DNA from: JAQGMV01 sp035626595
GTDB taxonomy: Bacteria; Pseudomonadota; Gammaproteobacteria; Burkholderiales; SG8-41
Direction of reading: 5' to 3'
Assembly: GCA_035626595.1 (NCBI GenBank)
Contig: DASPNJ010000056.1
Span: forward strand, 1-64,000
DNA length: 64,000 bases
The first letter of the stretch is position 1; every line of letters starts with the position of its first letter. A model generated the notes under the pieces. That model saw only the letters and a program-made list of their open reading frames with translations, did no database searches and was not told where the DNA came from. The position numbers and the translations under genes were made by a program. This document shows positions 50,256 to 59,360 of the stretch, piece by piece.

Positions 50256-52192
50256 GGCGTGTCGCCGAGACTCGCCTCGCGCGCGCGGTAGCGCGGCGCA
50301 ACCACGCCGAGCCGATGCTTCAGCGACTGGAGCTGCTGGCTGAAGGCATGCGCGTAATAGCTCGCGTTCGACATCACTTTTTTCACGTAGTCGCGCGTTT
50401 CGTTGAACGGGATGGTCTCAGCATAAATCGCGCCTTCCATCGGGCTGTCCGGGCGCCACGCCCGCGCGCGGCCGGGGCCCGCGTTATAGGCGGCGGACGC
50501 GAGCACCGGGTGACCGTCGAGCGTATCGAGCACGTGCTTCAGGTAATAGGTGCCGAGGCTCACGTTCGTGTCGATCTCGGTCACGTCCGCGATATTGCGC
50601 CAACCCATTTTCTTGGCGACCCATTTCGCGGTGGCCGGCATGAGCTGCATGAGGCCGGAGGCGCCGGCGCGCGAGCGCGCATCGACGATGAAGCGGCTCT
50701 CCTGCCGGATCAGCCCGTAGACCCACGCTTCGTCGAGGTTCATCTGCGCGGCGCGCACTTTGAGGACGTCCCTGAACGGCGCCATGTAGCGCAGCGAGAA
50801 ATCATGGAGACTCTCGGTCTTGTCGGCCGTATTGATCGCGCGGTCGTACAACTCGTTGCGGCGAGCGAGCTCGGAGGCCGTCAGGAGCTGGCGGTCGTCG
50901 AATTTGCGGATCGCGAATATCCACTCGCGCACACCTTCCACGCGCAGGTTGAGGCGGTAGAGCTCGAACGCACGGCGGATCGACGGGTTCTCGCCCATCG
51001 CGCGCAGGTCACCCGGTCCCGGCTTGAACGCGACGGGCGGGGTCGCGATACGCTCCCCGAGGTCTTCGAGCGCGAGCTGGCCGTAGAAGTTGTATTCACG
51101 AGCGAGCGGCTTGAGCAGCGCGAGTGCCTCGTCGCTGCGGCCGGTCGCGGTCAGCGCGCGCGCCTTCCAGTAGCGCCAGGCGGATTGCTCGCGCTCCTTC
51201 TCCGTCATCGCGTCAATCGCCGCCAGCACCTCGCGCCAATCGCGGGCACGCAGCGCCGCGCGCGCTTTCCACGCGAGCTGGGTATCCGAGAGATCGCGGG
51301 CCTTGCCGAACCACGTCAGCGCCTCGGAATCGTGGCGCCATGCGCCCCAGTACGCGATCTGGCCCCAGACGTACGCGCGCTCCTCGGCGGAGAACCGCGG
51401 CTCCAGCCGCGCCCAGTGCGCCGCCGCCTGCTGTGGAGCGCTGCGGGCGAGACGATAAACCGCGTACATCGCGGTCTCGCGGCCGGCGCGGGTGCGCAGA
51501 TCGAACTGCTGCTTGTCGAGGTACCCGCCGGGATTGGACGTGATCAGCGTGAGCGCCCGGTAATCGGGCCCCTGTCCCGCCCCGAGGTACTGCGCCGCGC
51601 GGTTCGCCATTGCGACCTGACCTGCTTCCAGCGCGACTCGCACCCGCAGCCAGACGTCGTCCACCGTCAGTTTCTGCTCCTGCGCGAGGACGTTCATGAG
51701 CGCCGTGCAGCTCTCGGGCAGCTCGCGGGAAACGAACCACAGCGGCCGCGCCTCGGTGAGCGCTTCGCTCTGCCCGGCGCGGATGCGCGACTGCAGCCCG
51801 TAGCACGTGATGTCGAGGTCTTCACCGGTGTAGCGCGGATACTCGGCGTCGAAGAGCTCCCACTGGCCGGTGCGCCCGAGCAGTCTCAGCCAGTCCGCGA
51901 GCAAGCGCGCGGCGAGCGGCGTGTCGGCGTACGCGGAGATGAAGCGGCGGACTTCGGCCGGGCTCGCCTCTTCCAGCCGCAGACGCAACTGGTAGTAGGC
52001 GACATACGGCTCGAGGATGTAGTTGTTCAGCCGCCGCGCGTACAGATCGAGCTTGCGCGCGTCGCCCGCGCGGAACGCCTCGCGCGCGCTGATGAAGTCG
52101 TCCTCGGCGCCGGCGCTCGCGGCGTTCGGCGCGATCAGCACGGCTGCTATGAGCAGCGGCCGCACGAGACGTACGAATGAATGCATAGCCAT
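50252..52192 (-). CDS. slt: soluble lytic murein transglycosylase
   Basis: Periplasmic 1,6-anhydro-forming muramidase. 646 residues. A Sec signal ends at ASA. A long helical superhelix follows (Slt70 U and L domains). The C-terminal catalytic domain has the Glu in GLIRQESRF, the GLMQLMPATAKWVAKK motif, NVSLGTYYLKHVLD and SAAYNAGPGRARAW. Start at 52192 or 52186. It heads the slt-NDUFA9-cca-gst operon. Confidence 0.94.
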   Translation of the reverse strand: MAMHSFVRLVRPLLIAAVLIAPNAASAGAEDDFISAREAFRAGDARKLDLYARRLNNYILEPYVAYYQLRLRLEEASPAEVRRFISAYADTPLAARLLADWLRLLGRTGQWELFDAEYPRYTGEDLDITCYGLQSRIRAGQSEALTEARPLWFVSRELPESCTALMNVLAQEQKLTVDDVWLRVRVALEAGQVAMANRAAQYLGAGQGPDYRALTLITSNPGGYLDKQQFDLRTRAGRETAMYAVYRLARSAPQQAAAHWARLEPRFSAEERAYVWGQIAYWGAWRHDSEALTWFGKARDLSDTQLAWKARAALRARDWREVLAAIDAMTEKEREQSAWRYWKARALTATGRSDEALALLKPLAREYNFYGQLALEDLGERIATPPVAFKPGPGDLRAMGENPSIRRAFELYRLNLRVEGVREWIFAIRKFDDRQLLTASELARRNELYDRAINTADKTESLHDFSLRYMAPFRDVLKVRAAQMNLDEAWVYGLIRQESRFIVDARSRAGASGLMQLMPATAKWVAKKMGWRNIADVTEIDTNVSLGTYYLKHVLDTLDGHPVLASAAYNAGPGRARAWRPDSPMEGAIYAETIPFNETRDYVKKVMSNASYYAHAFSQQLQSLKHRLGVVAPRYRAREASLGDTP

Positions 52193-52245
52193 CGCGTTGC
52201 GCTCGATTCTAGCGTTTTTCGATTCGGACTTAACGTTCGATACCA

Positions 52246-52294
52246 GGGTCGGAGTACCGCTTCGCAGCATGAGCGAAGAAGCTACTCCGATCCC
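52246..52294. terminator. hairpin between ilvA and slt
   Basis: GGGTCGGAGTA (52246-52256) pairs with TACTCCGATCCC (52283-52294) with one bulge. An inner CCGCTTCGC...GCGAAGAAGC arm extends the stem. It begins 3 bases after the ilvA stop on the minus strand, so it could end ilvA transcription. There is no long T-tract. Confidence 0.55.
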
Positions 52295-52297
52295 GAC

Positions 52298-53815
52298 TCA
52301 GCGCAGGAACAATCGGTATGCCGGGTTGCGGCTTTCGTCACAGTACGGGTAGCCCAGCTCCGCGAGAAAGGCCTCGAACTTCTTCTTGTCCTGCGCAGGC
52401 ACCTGCATGCCGACGAGCACCCGGCCGTAATCGGCGCCGTGGTTGCGGTAATGAAAGAGGCTGATGTTCCAGCCCCGGCTCATGGCGTTAAGGAACCGCA
52501 TGAGCGCGCCGGGTCGTTCCGGAAACTCGAATCGATACAGCATCTCGTCGGCGATACCGGTCGGGGCGTGGCCGCCCACCAGATGCCGCACGTGGAGCTT
52601 CGCAAGCTCGTTGTCGGTGAAGTCGAGCGCGTCCAGACCTTCGCCGCGCAGCGCGCGCACCAGCGTCTCGGTCTCGGCGCGATCATGGACCTGCACACCC
52701 ACGAACACGTGAGCCGCCGAAGCGTCGGCGTACCGGTAATTGAACTCGGTGATATTGCGGGCGCCGATGAGCGCGCAGAACGCCTTGAAGCTTCCGGGAC
52801 GCTCCGGAATCGTCACGGCCAGCACCGCCTCGCGGGCTTCGCCGAGCTCCGCCTCTTCCGCCACGAAGCGCAGGCGGTCGAAGTTCATGTTCGCCCCTGA
52901 CGTGACCGCAACGAGGTTCCTGCCCTCGATTCCGGTGCGCTCGACGTACGCCTTCGCACCGGCGACCGCCAGCGCACCCGCGGGCTCCAGGATCGCCCGC
53001 GTGTCCTCGAACACGTCCTTGATCGCGGCGCACATGGCGTCGGTGTCGGCGAGGATCACCTCGTCCACCAGCTTGCGGCAGAGCGCGAACGTTTCCTCGC
53101 CCACCTGCTTCACCGCGACGCCATCGGCAAAAAGGCCGACCTGCTCGAGCGTGACGCGGCGTCCCGCCTGCAGCGAGCGGCGCATCGCATCGGCGTCCAC
53201 GGGCTCGACGCCGATCAGCCGGATCTCGGGACGCAGGCGCTTCACGTACGCGCCGATGCCCGAAATGAGGCCCCCGCCGCCGATCGGCACGAAGATCGCG
53301 TGTATCGGCGTCGGACGCTGGCGCAGGATCTCGAGCCCGATCGTGCCCTGCCCGGCGATCACGTCCGGATCGTCGTAAGGATGGACGAAGGTCAATCGTC
53401 GCTTGCGCCCGAGCGTGCGCGCATGCTCGTAGGCTTCGTCGTACGAGTCGCCGTGGAGTATGACCTTCGCGCCGCGTGCCCGCACCGCGTCCACCTTGAT
53501 CTGCGGCGTGGTGACCGGCATCACGATCGTCGCGCTGCACCGGAGCCGCTGGGCCGAGAGCGCGACACCCTGCGCGTGATTGCCCGCCGATGCGGCGATG
53601 ACGCCGCGCTCGAGCGCCGCGGGCGTGAGCTGCGACATCTTGTTGTACGCGCCGCGCACCTTGAACGAGAACACTTCATGCGTGTCCTCGCGTTTCAGCC
53701 ACACGTTGTTCGCGAGGCGCCGCGTGAGATTCGGCGCGAGCTCGAGCGGCGTTTCGCTTGCGACGTCGTAGACGCGGGCGGTGAGAATGCGCTCGAGATA
53801 GTCCCGCTTTTTCAT
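52298..53815 (-). CDS. ilvA: threonine ammonia-lyase, biosynthetic
   Basis: First step of isoleucine synthesis. 505 residues. PLP Lys52 in VFSFKVRGAYNKM, SAGNHAQGVA and the phosphate loop VPIGGGGLISG. Two C-terminal ACT-like regulatory domains (AVTIPERPGSFKAFCALIG and FEFPERPGALMRFLNAM) are typical of the long, isoleucine-inhibited form. ATG at 53815 fits the family; 18 more residues are possible from 53869 but would overlap rpiA. Confidence 0.96.
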   Translation of the reverse strand: MKKRDYLERILTARVYDVASETPLELAPNLTRRLANNVWLKREDTHEVFSFKVRGAYNKMSQLTPAALERGVIAASAGNHAQGVALSAQRLRCSATIVMPVTTPQIKVDAVRARGAKVILHGDSYDEAYEHARTLGRKRRLTFVHPYDDPDVIAGQGTIGLEILRQRPTPIHAIFVPIGGGGLISGIGAYVKRLRPEIRLIGVEPVDADAMRRSLQAGRRVTLEQVGLFADGVAVKQVGEETFALCRKLVDEVILADTDAMCAAIKDVFEDTRAILEPAGALAVAGAKAYVERTGIEGRNLVAVTSGANMNFDRLRFVAEEAELGEAREAVLAVTIPERPGSFKAFCALIGARNITEFNYRYADASAAHVFVGVQVHDRAETETLVRALRGEGLDALDFTDNELAKLHVRHLVGGHAPTGIADEMLYRFEFPERPGALMRFLNAMSRGWNISLFHYRNHGADYGRVLVGMQVPAQDKKKFEAFLAELGYPYCDESRNPAYRLFLR

Positions 53816-53860
53816 GCGGCGTGAGCGTAGCAGGAACGCCTCTCTGTTACCATGCGCGCC

Positions 53861-54520
53861 ATGACGCAAGACGAATTAAAACAGGCAGTTGCGCGTGCAG
53901 CGATCGAGCACGTCCCGGTCGGCGGCGTGATCGGCGTCGGCACCGGCTCGACCGCGAATTTCTTCATCGCGGAGCTCGGGCGCGTGAAGCACAAGTTCGA
54001 TGCCGCCGTGGCGAGCTCGGAAGCCACCGCGCAGCGGTTGAAGGCGCTCGGCGTCGACGTGGTCGATCTCAACGACGTGATCGAGATCGGCGTGTACGTC
54101 GACGGCGCCGACGAGGTGACGCGCTCGCTCGCGATGGTGAAGGGCGGCGGCGGCGCGCTCACGCGCGAGAAGATCGTCGCGGCGGTCGCCCGCACGTTCG
54201 TGTGCATCGCCGACGCTTCGAAGCTCGTCGACGTGCTCGGGCGTTTCCCGCTGCCGATCGAGGTCATTCCCATGGCGCGCTCCTACGTCGCGCGCGAGCT
54301 GGTCAAGATCGGCGGACAGCCGGAGTGGCGTCAGAACTTCGTCACCGACAACGGCAACGTGATCCTCGACGTCTACAACCTCGAGATCACGAAGCCCATC
54401 GAGCTCGAGGAGCGGCTCAATCAGATTCCCGGCGTCGTCACGAACGGGCTCTTCGCCCGCCGCGGCGCCGACGTGCTCCTGCTCGGCACGAGATCCGGTG
54501 TTCAAACCTTGAAACGCTAA
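53861..54520 (+). CDS. rpiA: ribose-5-phosphate isomerase A
   Basis: Interconverts ribose-5-P and ribulose-5-P. 219 residues starting MTQDELKQAVARAAIEHV, just like the E. coli N terminus; an ATG nine bases earlier is less likely. Active-site segments are VIGVGTGSTANFFI, YVDGADEVTRSLAMVKGGGG and FVTDNGNVILDV. Confidence 0.97.
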   Translation: MTQDELKQAVARAAIEHVPVGGVIGVGTGSTANFFIAELGRVKHKFDAAVASSEATAQRLKALGVDVVDLNDVIEIGVYVDGADEVTRSLAMVKGGGGALTREKIVAAVARTFVCIADASKLVDVLGRFPLPIEVIPMARSYVARELVKIGGQPEWRQNFVTDNGNVILDVYNLEITKPIELEERLNQIPGVVTNGLFARRGADVLLLGTRSGVQTLKR

Positions 54521-54612
54521 TGTGTGACGAGGTGACGCAGTGACGAACTAGCTGCACTGCACCACGCGTCACTGCGTCACCGCGTCACCGCGTCACCGCG
54601 TCACCGCGTCAC
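54521..54612. repeat. GTCAC tandem tract with six 8-base units
   Basis: GTGACGAGGTGACGCAGTGACG at the left is the complement-type unit of the right-hand array. The right half is six consecutive copies of (C/T)GCGTCAC (54565-54612), nearly perfect. Related GTCAC-rich tracts lie at 43979-44005 and 61754-61815. The array ends 20 bases before the yggX start. The left and right halves can pair into a long stem. Confidence 0.8.
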
Positions 54613-54632
54613 CGCTATGAAAGGCATCGGCA

Positions 54633-54905
54633 ATGGCACGCACCGTCAAATGCATCAAATTGGGGAAGGAAGCGGAGGGCCTGGACTTTCCGCCGTATCC
54701 CGGCGAGCTGGGCAAGCGCATCTACGACAACGTCTCGAAGCAAGCGTGGAAGCAGTGGCTCGAGCTCCAGAAGATGCTGGTGAACGAGAACCGGCTCAAT
54801 CTCGCGGACAAGAAAGCGCGTGACTATCTCGCGCAGCAGATGGAGCGCCACTTCTTCGGCGAAGGGGCTGAACGCGCCGCCGGCTACGTGCCGCCGAAGC
54901 CGTAG
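54633..54905 (+). CDS. yggX: Fe(II)-trafficking / oxidative damage protection protein YggX
   Basis: 90 residues with MARTVKCIKLGKEAEGLDFP, PYPGELGKRIYDNVSKQAW and NENRLNLADKKARDYLAQQM, the complete YggX signature. It protects Fe-S enzymes from oxidation. The single Cys7 is conserved. Related genomes often place it next to argA; here a GGDEF/EAL gene lies between, on the opposite strand. Confidence 0.95.
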   Translation: MARTVKCIKLGKEAEGLDFPPYPGELGKRIYDNVSKQAWKQWLELQKMLVNENRLNLADKKARDYLAQQMERHFFGEGAERAAGYVPPKP

Positions 54906-54952
54906 GGTGCGCCGGTGGCGCACTGGCCGGTGCGCCATTGGCGCACCCTACG
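54902..54952. repeat. double GGTGCGCC hairpin after yggX
   Basis: GGTGCGCC-ggt-GGCGCAC and GGTGCGCC-att-GGCGCACC in tandem, bounded by GTAGG and CCTAC, so the whole unit is also an inverted repeat. It overlaps the yggX stop codon and lies between convergent genes. Confidence 0.82.
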
Positions 54953-54966
54953 AAAAAGGCCGCTTC

Positions 54967-57852
54967 CTACGAAACCGTCGTGCCGACCGGCAGTGAATCC
55001 ACGTGCAGCGGGATCGTCGCGATGTGCGGGTGATCCGCGCGCGGTCTCTCGAGGTGATAGCCCTGCGCCGCGTCGACGCCGAAGCTCTTCAGCATGTCCA
55101 GCGTCGCCTGGTCTTCGACGCACTCGGCGATCGTCGTCTTGTGCAGGCCCTTCGCCACGGACACGATCGCTTTGACGAAAAGCTGGTTGTCGTGCTCCTG
55201 CGGGAGGTTCCGGATGAAGAGCCCGTCGATCTTCACCGCGTCCGCCTGCAGGTGTTTCAGATAGGCGAACGACGAGAAGCCGGTGCCGAAATCGTCCAGG
55301 CACACGATGCAGCCGGTGTGACGCAGCGCCTCGATGAAGCGCTGTGCATCGTGCAGATCGGACACCGCTGAGGTTTCCGTCAGCTCGACGAGCAGCCGCC
55401 GCGGCGCGACGGCGGCGCGTTTCAGTTGCTCCGCGATGTACTGCGGCAGCGTCGGCTCGTCGAAGGACCGACCCGAGATGTTGACGGCGAGCGCCGGGAT
55501 CGCCCGGTTCTCGGACAGCATCCGGATCGACTCGCGCAGCACCCACTTGTCGATTTCGACGATCTTGCCGGACTTCTCCGCCATCGGGATGAACTGCCCC
55601 GGCATGAGCAGCCGCGACGGATCGTCCTTGTCGCGCATGCGCACCAGCACCTCGAAATGCGAGAGCGACTGATCGGCGGTCGAATAGATGCCCTGGTACT
55701 GCAGCGTCATCAGCCGGTTTTCCAGCGCGTGCAGGATGCGGTCGTTCCACGACATGCGCGAGACCATCTGCATCGAGGTGTCGAGATCGCTGCGGTAGAC
55801 GCGCCATGCGTTCTTGCCGGCTTCCTTTGCCATGTACATCGCCATGTCCGCCCGCGCGATCAGGTCTTCGGGGTTGTCGGCGTGGTCCGGATAGACGGCG
55901 ATCCCGAGGCTCGTCGTGAGCCGCAGGCTTTCGCCCTCGAACTGAAAGCGCACTGTCGCGATCGAGCGCGTGATGCGTTCGGCGAGCGCGCGCAGCATCT
56001 CCTCCGAGATGTCCGGCACCAGTATCGCGAACTCGTCACCGCCGAGTCGACAGAAGAGCTCGTTGCGCCGCACCTGCCCCGCGACCTCGCCCGCCACTCT
56101 GATCAGCATCGCATCGCCGGCGCGATGACCGAAGGTATCGTTGATGTACTTGAAGTCGTCGAGATCGAAAAAGAGCAGCGCCAGGCTCGAACCATGGCGC
56201 TGCGCTTCCGCGATCATGCGCGCGAGCTCTTCGTTGAAGCGGTGACGGTTGTAAAGGCCCGTCAGCGCGTCGCGCTCGGCGAGATAGATCAACTGCTCCG
56301 CGGTCTGGCGCTCATGCGTGATGTCCTCGAACAGCCACAGATACCCGACCGGCCGGCCCTTCACGTCCTTCACCGCATGGCCCTGCTGCATGACCACGCG
56401 GCCGTCCGACATGTGCACTTCGTACGCGCCGGAGAGCTCCGCGCCGCGGGGTTGCGCGAGGATGTGGTGGGCCTGCTCGTCCGCACGCGCGAGCAGATCG
56501 AGCGAGAGTCCGACGAGCTCTTCCGGCGTGCGGCCGATGATCCGGGTATTCGGTGGCAGCGGCCAGATGCGGCTGAAGGCCGGGTTCGCGTAGACGACGC
56601 GGTTGTCGTTCGAGACGAACACGATTCCCATGTCCATGGCGGCGAGCAGCGCCGAGAGGCGGGCGTGCTCGTCCTGCGCGCGGCCGAGGTATTCCTGCTG
56701 CACCGTCTGCGAATCCTGCAGCTCGACGACCGTCGTTTCGAGCTGTTGCTCCGCTTCCTTGCGCTTGGTGATATCGCGGATGCTGATCCGGATGCCACGA
56801 TAGGCGCCGCTCTGGTCGTGGATCGGACGCCAGTCGGCGGCCGCCCAGAACTCGCTACGATCTTTACGGCAGGCGCGGAACTCGTAGTCCTGGCCCATGT
56901 TCCCGCGCAGGGCGCGCCGGATCTGCCGCAGGGTGCGCTTGGCCTCGGGCCCGGTGATGAAGGGCGCGGGGAAGTTCTCCATCCTCAGGCACTGCTCCGG
57001 CGTGTAGCCGAACATGTCCGTGACGCGCGGGTTGATCCACAGGAGCTTGCCTTCGGGACTGATCCACAGCTCGCAGTCGTAGCTGTAGTCGGCGATGGTC
57101 GTGAACTTCGCCTCGCTCTCCGCGAGCGCCTTGATGCGGCTCGCCAGTGCCTCGGCCATGGTGTTGAACGCTCGCGTGAGCTGCGCCACCTCGTCGCTGC
57201 CGCGCACCGGCACCCGCACGTTGAGATCTCCGGCCGCGAGCTGCGCGCTGGCGACCGAGAGCTTCGTGAGGTTGCGCGTGAGCCAGTAGGCGAGCGCGAT
57301 CATGAGCGCGGTCGAAAGGATGAGCGCGATCACGCCGATCACCAGGTTGTCGCGTATGAGCTGGACCCGCGCGCGCTTGAGGAACCCGGTTTCCAGTCCG
57401 AGCGCGAGCCTGCCGTACTGCTGGCCCGCGATGCGCACGTCCACTTCGGTGTGGAACACGTCTCCGGCTTCGCGCGCGGAGAGCAGCACCTGACGCGGCG
57501 GGAGCGCCCGACGTTTGTCCCAACCGCTCGCCGCGACGATGCGTCCCTTGCGATCGAACAGCACGAGGTACGAGATCGCCTGCTCGCGTCGCGCACGCTC
57601 CAGCACTTCGTTCACCTTGCCGCGCTCGGAGTGGGCGAGCGGGCCCGCGAGGGCCGCGGAGAGCAGCTGCTTCTGCTCCTCCAGATGGATGCGCGTGCGC
57701 TCGAGCAGCTTCTCGTCCATCACGCTGATGCTGTTGTAGATGAGGAGCGCGATCATGGCCGCCTGCACGAGCGCGCTCGCGAGGAGCAGCCGCGCGCGCA
57801 GCGGCAGCGCGTTGCGCAGCGCGGCCGGCGCCGCTTTCGCCGCCGTTGCCAT
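54967..57852 (-). CDS. membrane-bound PAS-GGDEF-EAL cyclic-di-GMP protein
   Basis: 961 residues: N-terminal transmembrane helix, periplasmic sensor region, second helix, HAMP (about 180-240), two PAS/PAC regions, GGDEF and EAL. GGDEF is intact (604-608). The upstream RxxD inhibitory site reads RRNE. The EAL motif reads EVL (734-736), but the Glu and the downstream catalytic segments (ELTE, DDFGTGFSSFAYLKHL, KIDG, ECVE, QGYHL) are kept. Both activities are therefore plausible. The ATG overlaps the argA stop (TGATG), coupling it to arginine synthesis. Confidence 0.92.
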   Translation of the reverse strand: MATAAKAAPAALRNALPLRARLLLASALVQAAMIALLIYNSISVMDEKLLERTRIHLEEQKQLLSAALAGPLAHSERGKVNEVLERARREQAISYLVLFDRKGRIVAASGWDKRRALPPRQVLLSAREAGDVFHTEVDVRIAGQQYGRLALGLETGFLKRARVQLIRDNLVIGVIALILSTALMIALAYWLTRNLTKLSVASAQLAAGDLNVRVPVRGSDEVAQLTRAFNTMAEALASRIKALAESEAKFTTIADYSYDCELWISPEGKLLWINPRVTDMFGYTPEQCLRMENFPAPFITGPEAKRTLRQIRRALRGNMGQDYEFRACRKDRSEFWAAADWRPIHDQSGAYRGIRISIRDITKRKEAEQQLETTVVELQDSQTVQQEYLGRAQDEHARLSALLAAMDMGIVFVSNDNRVVYANPAFSRIWPLPPNTRIIGRTPEELVGLSLDLLARADEQAHHILAQPRGAELSGAYEVHMSDGRVVMQQGHAVKDVKGRPVGYLWLFEDITHERQTAEQLIYLAERDALTGLYNRHRFNEELARMIAEAQRHGSSLALLFFDLDDFKYINDTFGHRAGDAMLIRVAGEVAGQVRRNELFCRLGGDEFAILVPDISEEMLRALAERITRSIATVRFQFEGESLRLTTSLGIAVYPDHADNPEDLIARADMAMYMAKEAGKNAWRVYRSDLDTSMQMVSRMSWNDRILHALENRLMTLQYQGIYSTADQSLSHFEVLVRMRDKDDPSRLLMPGQFIPMAEKSGKIVEIDKWVLRESIRMLSENRAIPALAVNISGRSFDEPTLPQYIAEQLKRAAVAPRRLLVELTETSAVSDLHDAQRFIEALRHTGCIVCLDDFGTGFSSFAYLKHLQADAVKIDGLFIRNLPQEHDNQLFVKAIVSVAKGLHKTTIAECVEDQATLDMLKSFGVDAAQGYHLERPRADHPHIATIPLHVDSLPVGTTVS

Positions 57853-59126
57853 CAGAGGCGCTTCACCAGGACGACCGAGCGCCGCTGGTAGTTGTAGAGC
57901 TCGCGCTTGGGTGCCGGCAGCGCGTCGATGTCGGCCTCGGTGAATCCGCGCTCGACGAACCACTGCTCAGCCCGCGTGGTCAGCACGACGAGCTTCTTCA
58001 GCTTCATGCGCCGCGCGCGCCGTTCGATCTCCTTGACCAGCCGCTCGCCCGCGCCCTGGTTGCGGAAATCGGGCCGAACGGCGAGACCCGCGAGCTCGCC
58101 GGCGCCCTCCTCGGGAAACGGATACAGCGCGGCGCACGCGATCACCACGCGGTCGTGCTCGAGCACGACGAAGCGGGTGATCTCGCTTTCGAGCAGGCCG
58201 CGGTTGCGCTTGACCAGGATACCCTCGGCTTCGAGGGGCTCGATCAACTGCAGGATGCCGCCGATATCGTCGGGCCGCGCCGAGCGCAGCGTCTCGATCG
58301 GATCGGGCGTGATCAGCGTGCCGACGCCCTTGTGCGTGAAAAGCTCCAGCAGCAGCGCATCATCGATGTGGCTCGAGATGAGGTGCGCGCGCTTCACACC
58401 GCCTTCGCAGGCTCGCACCGCCGCGGGCAGATAGAGATCCACATCGGTCTCGGCCTCGGCCGCACGCGCGATACGCGCTTTGGCCTGCTTCACCGTGAGC
58501 TCGCGCAGGAGCTCGCCGCGCTTGCCGGTGACGCCCGGGGTGTCCATCATGAAGATGAGCTTCTCGGCGCCGAGCGCGATCGCCGTCGAGCCGGCGACGT
58601 CCTCCAGCGCGACGTTGAACACCTCTCCGGTCGGTGAATAGCCGAGCGGCGACAGCAGCACGAGCTCGTTGTCGGCAAGACGCCGCCGGATCGCCGTCGC
58701 GTCGACCTTGCGGACCTCACCGGTGTGCATGTAATCGACGCCCGACAGCACGCCGAGCGGCTTTGCCGTGATGAAGTTTCCGCTCGCCACGCGGATATCG
58801 GCGCCGGCCATCGGTGAATTCGGGAGCCCCATCGAGAGCAGCGCCTCGATCTCCACGCGCAGCCGCCCACTCGCCTCCTTCGCCACCGCGAGCGCCACGT
58901 CGTCGGTCACCCGCAGCCCCTCGTGGAAGCGGCTCTTGTGGCCGAGCTCCCGCAGGCGCGTTTCGATCTGCGGCCGCGCGCCATGCACGAGCACGAGTTG
59001 CACCCCGAGCGCCGCCAGCAGGTTGAGATCGTGCGTGAGATCGAAGAAGCGGCCGTCGGCAACGACGTCGCCGCCGAAGCCGATCACGAACACCTTGCCG
59101 CGAAAGGCGTGGATATACGGGGCCAC
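57852..59126 (-). CDS. argA: N-acetylglutamate synthase
   Basis: First step of arginine synthesis. An amino-acid-kinase-like domain (VFVIGFGGDVV, VHGARPQIETRL, SGNFITAKPLGV) is joined to a C-terminal GNAT domain (ACAALYPFPEEGAGELAGLAV and ELYNYQRRSVVL). 424 residues from the GTG at 59126. Homology implies an earlier start: the frame continues upstream as RLSSQDRFIDWFQS before VAPYIHAFRGK, as in known ArgA. No ATG, GTG or TTG occurs in the upstream open frame, so the true start codon is unclear (ATA at 59240 or CTG at 59165 are candidates). Confidence 0.9.
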   Translation of the reverse strand: MAPYIHAFRGKVFVIGFGGDVVADGRFFDLTHDLNLLAALGVQLVLVHGARPQIETRLRELGHKSRFHEGLRVTDDVALAVAKEASGRLRVEIEALLSMGLPNSPMAGADIRVASGNFITAKPLGVLSGVDYMHTGEVRKVDATAIRRRLADNELVLLSPLGYSPTGEVFNVALEDVAGSTAIALGAEKLIFMMDTPGVTGKRGELLRELTVKQAKARIARAAEAETDVDLYLPAAVRACEGGVKRAHLISSHIDDALLLELFTHKGVGTLITPDPIETLRSARPDDIGGILQLIEPLEAEGILVKRNRGLLESEITRFVVLEHDRVVIACAALYPFPEEGAGELAGLAVRPDFRNQGAGERLVKEIERRARRMKLKKLVVLTTRAEQWFVERGFTEADIDALPAPKRELYNYQRRSVVLVKRL

Positions 59127-59240
59127 CGACTGGAACCAGTCGATGAAGCGGTCCTGGCTCGACAGGCGCTGGCGCCGCGCGGGCTGCGCGGGCGCTCCCC
59201 TCGAATCGCCGCCCGGCTCGTTCTCGTCAGTGTTGGATAT

Positions 59241-59360
59241 GGCCCGCTCCTGCTTGCGCGCCCGCTGTACCGGCAGGCGTTTCAGCAGGCGTCCATATTA
59301 TGCGAAAAGTCTTGTGAGGAAAAGCCTTACAAGGTTTTCTTAAAGCAACACAATAAAGCG
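59241..59360 (-). promoter_or_regulatory. AT-rich region upstream of argA
   Basis: Between copy B2 of the 3' element and the argA frame. The minus strand contains CATAATAT and the dyad CTTGT...ACAAG (59312-59334), clearly more AT-rich than its surroundings and a good place for the argA promoter. No E. coli-like ARG box was recognised. Confidence 0.4.

Noticed and set aside
55426..57891. 821-codon frame opposite the GGDEF/EAL gene
   Set aside because: The minus-strand frame encodes a complete PAS-GGDEF-EAL protein; the opposite frame has no domain.
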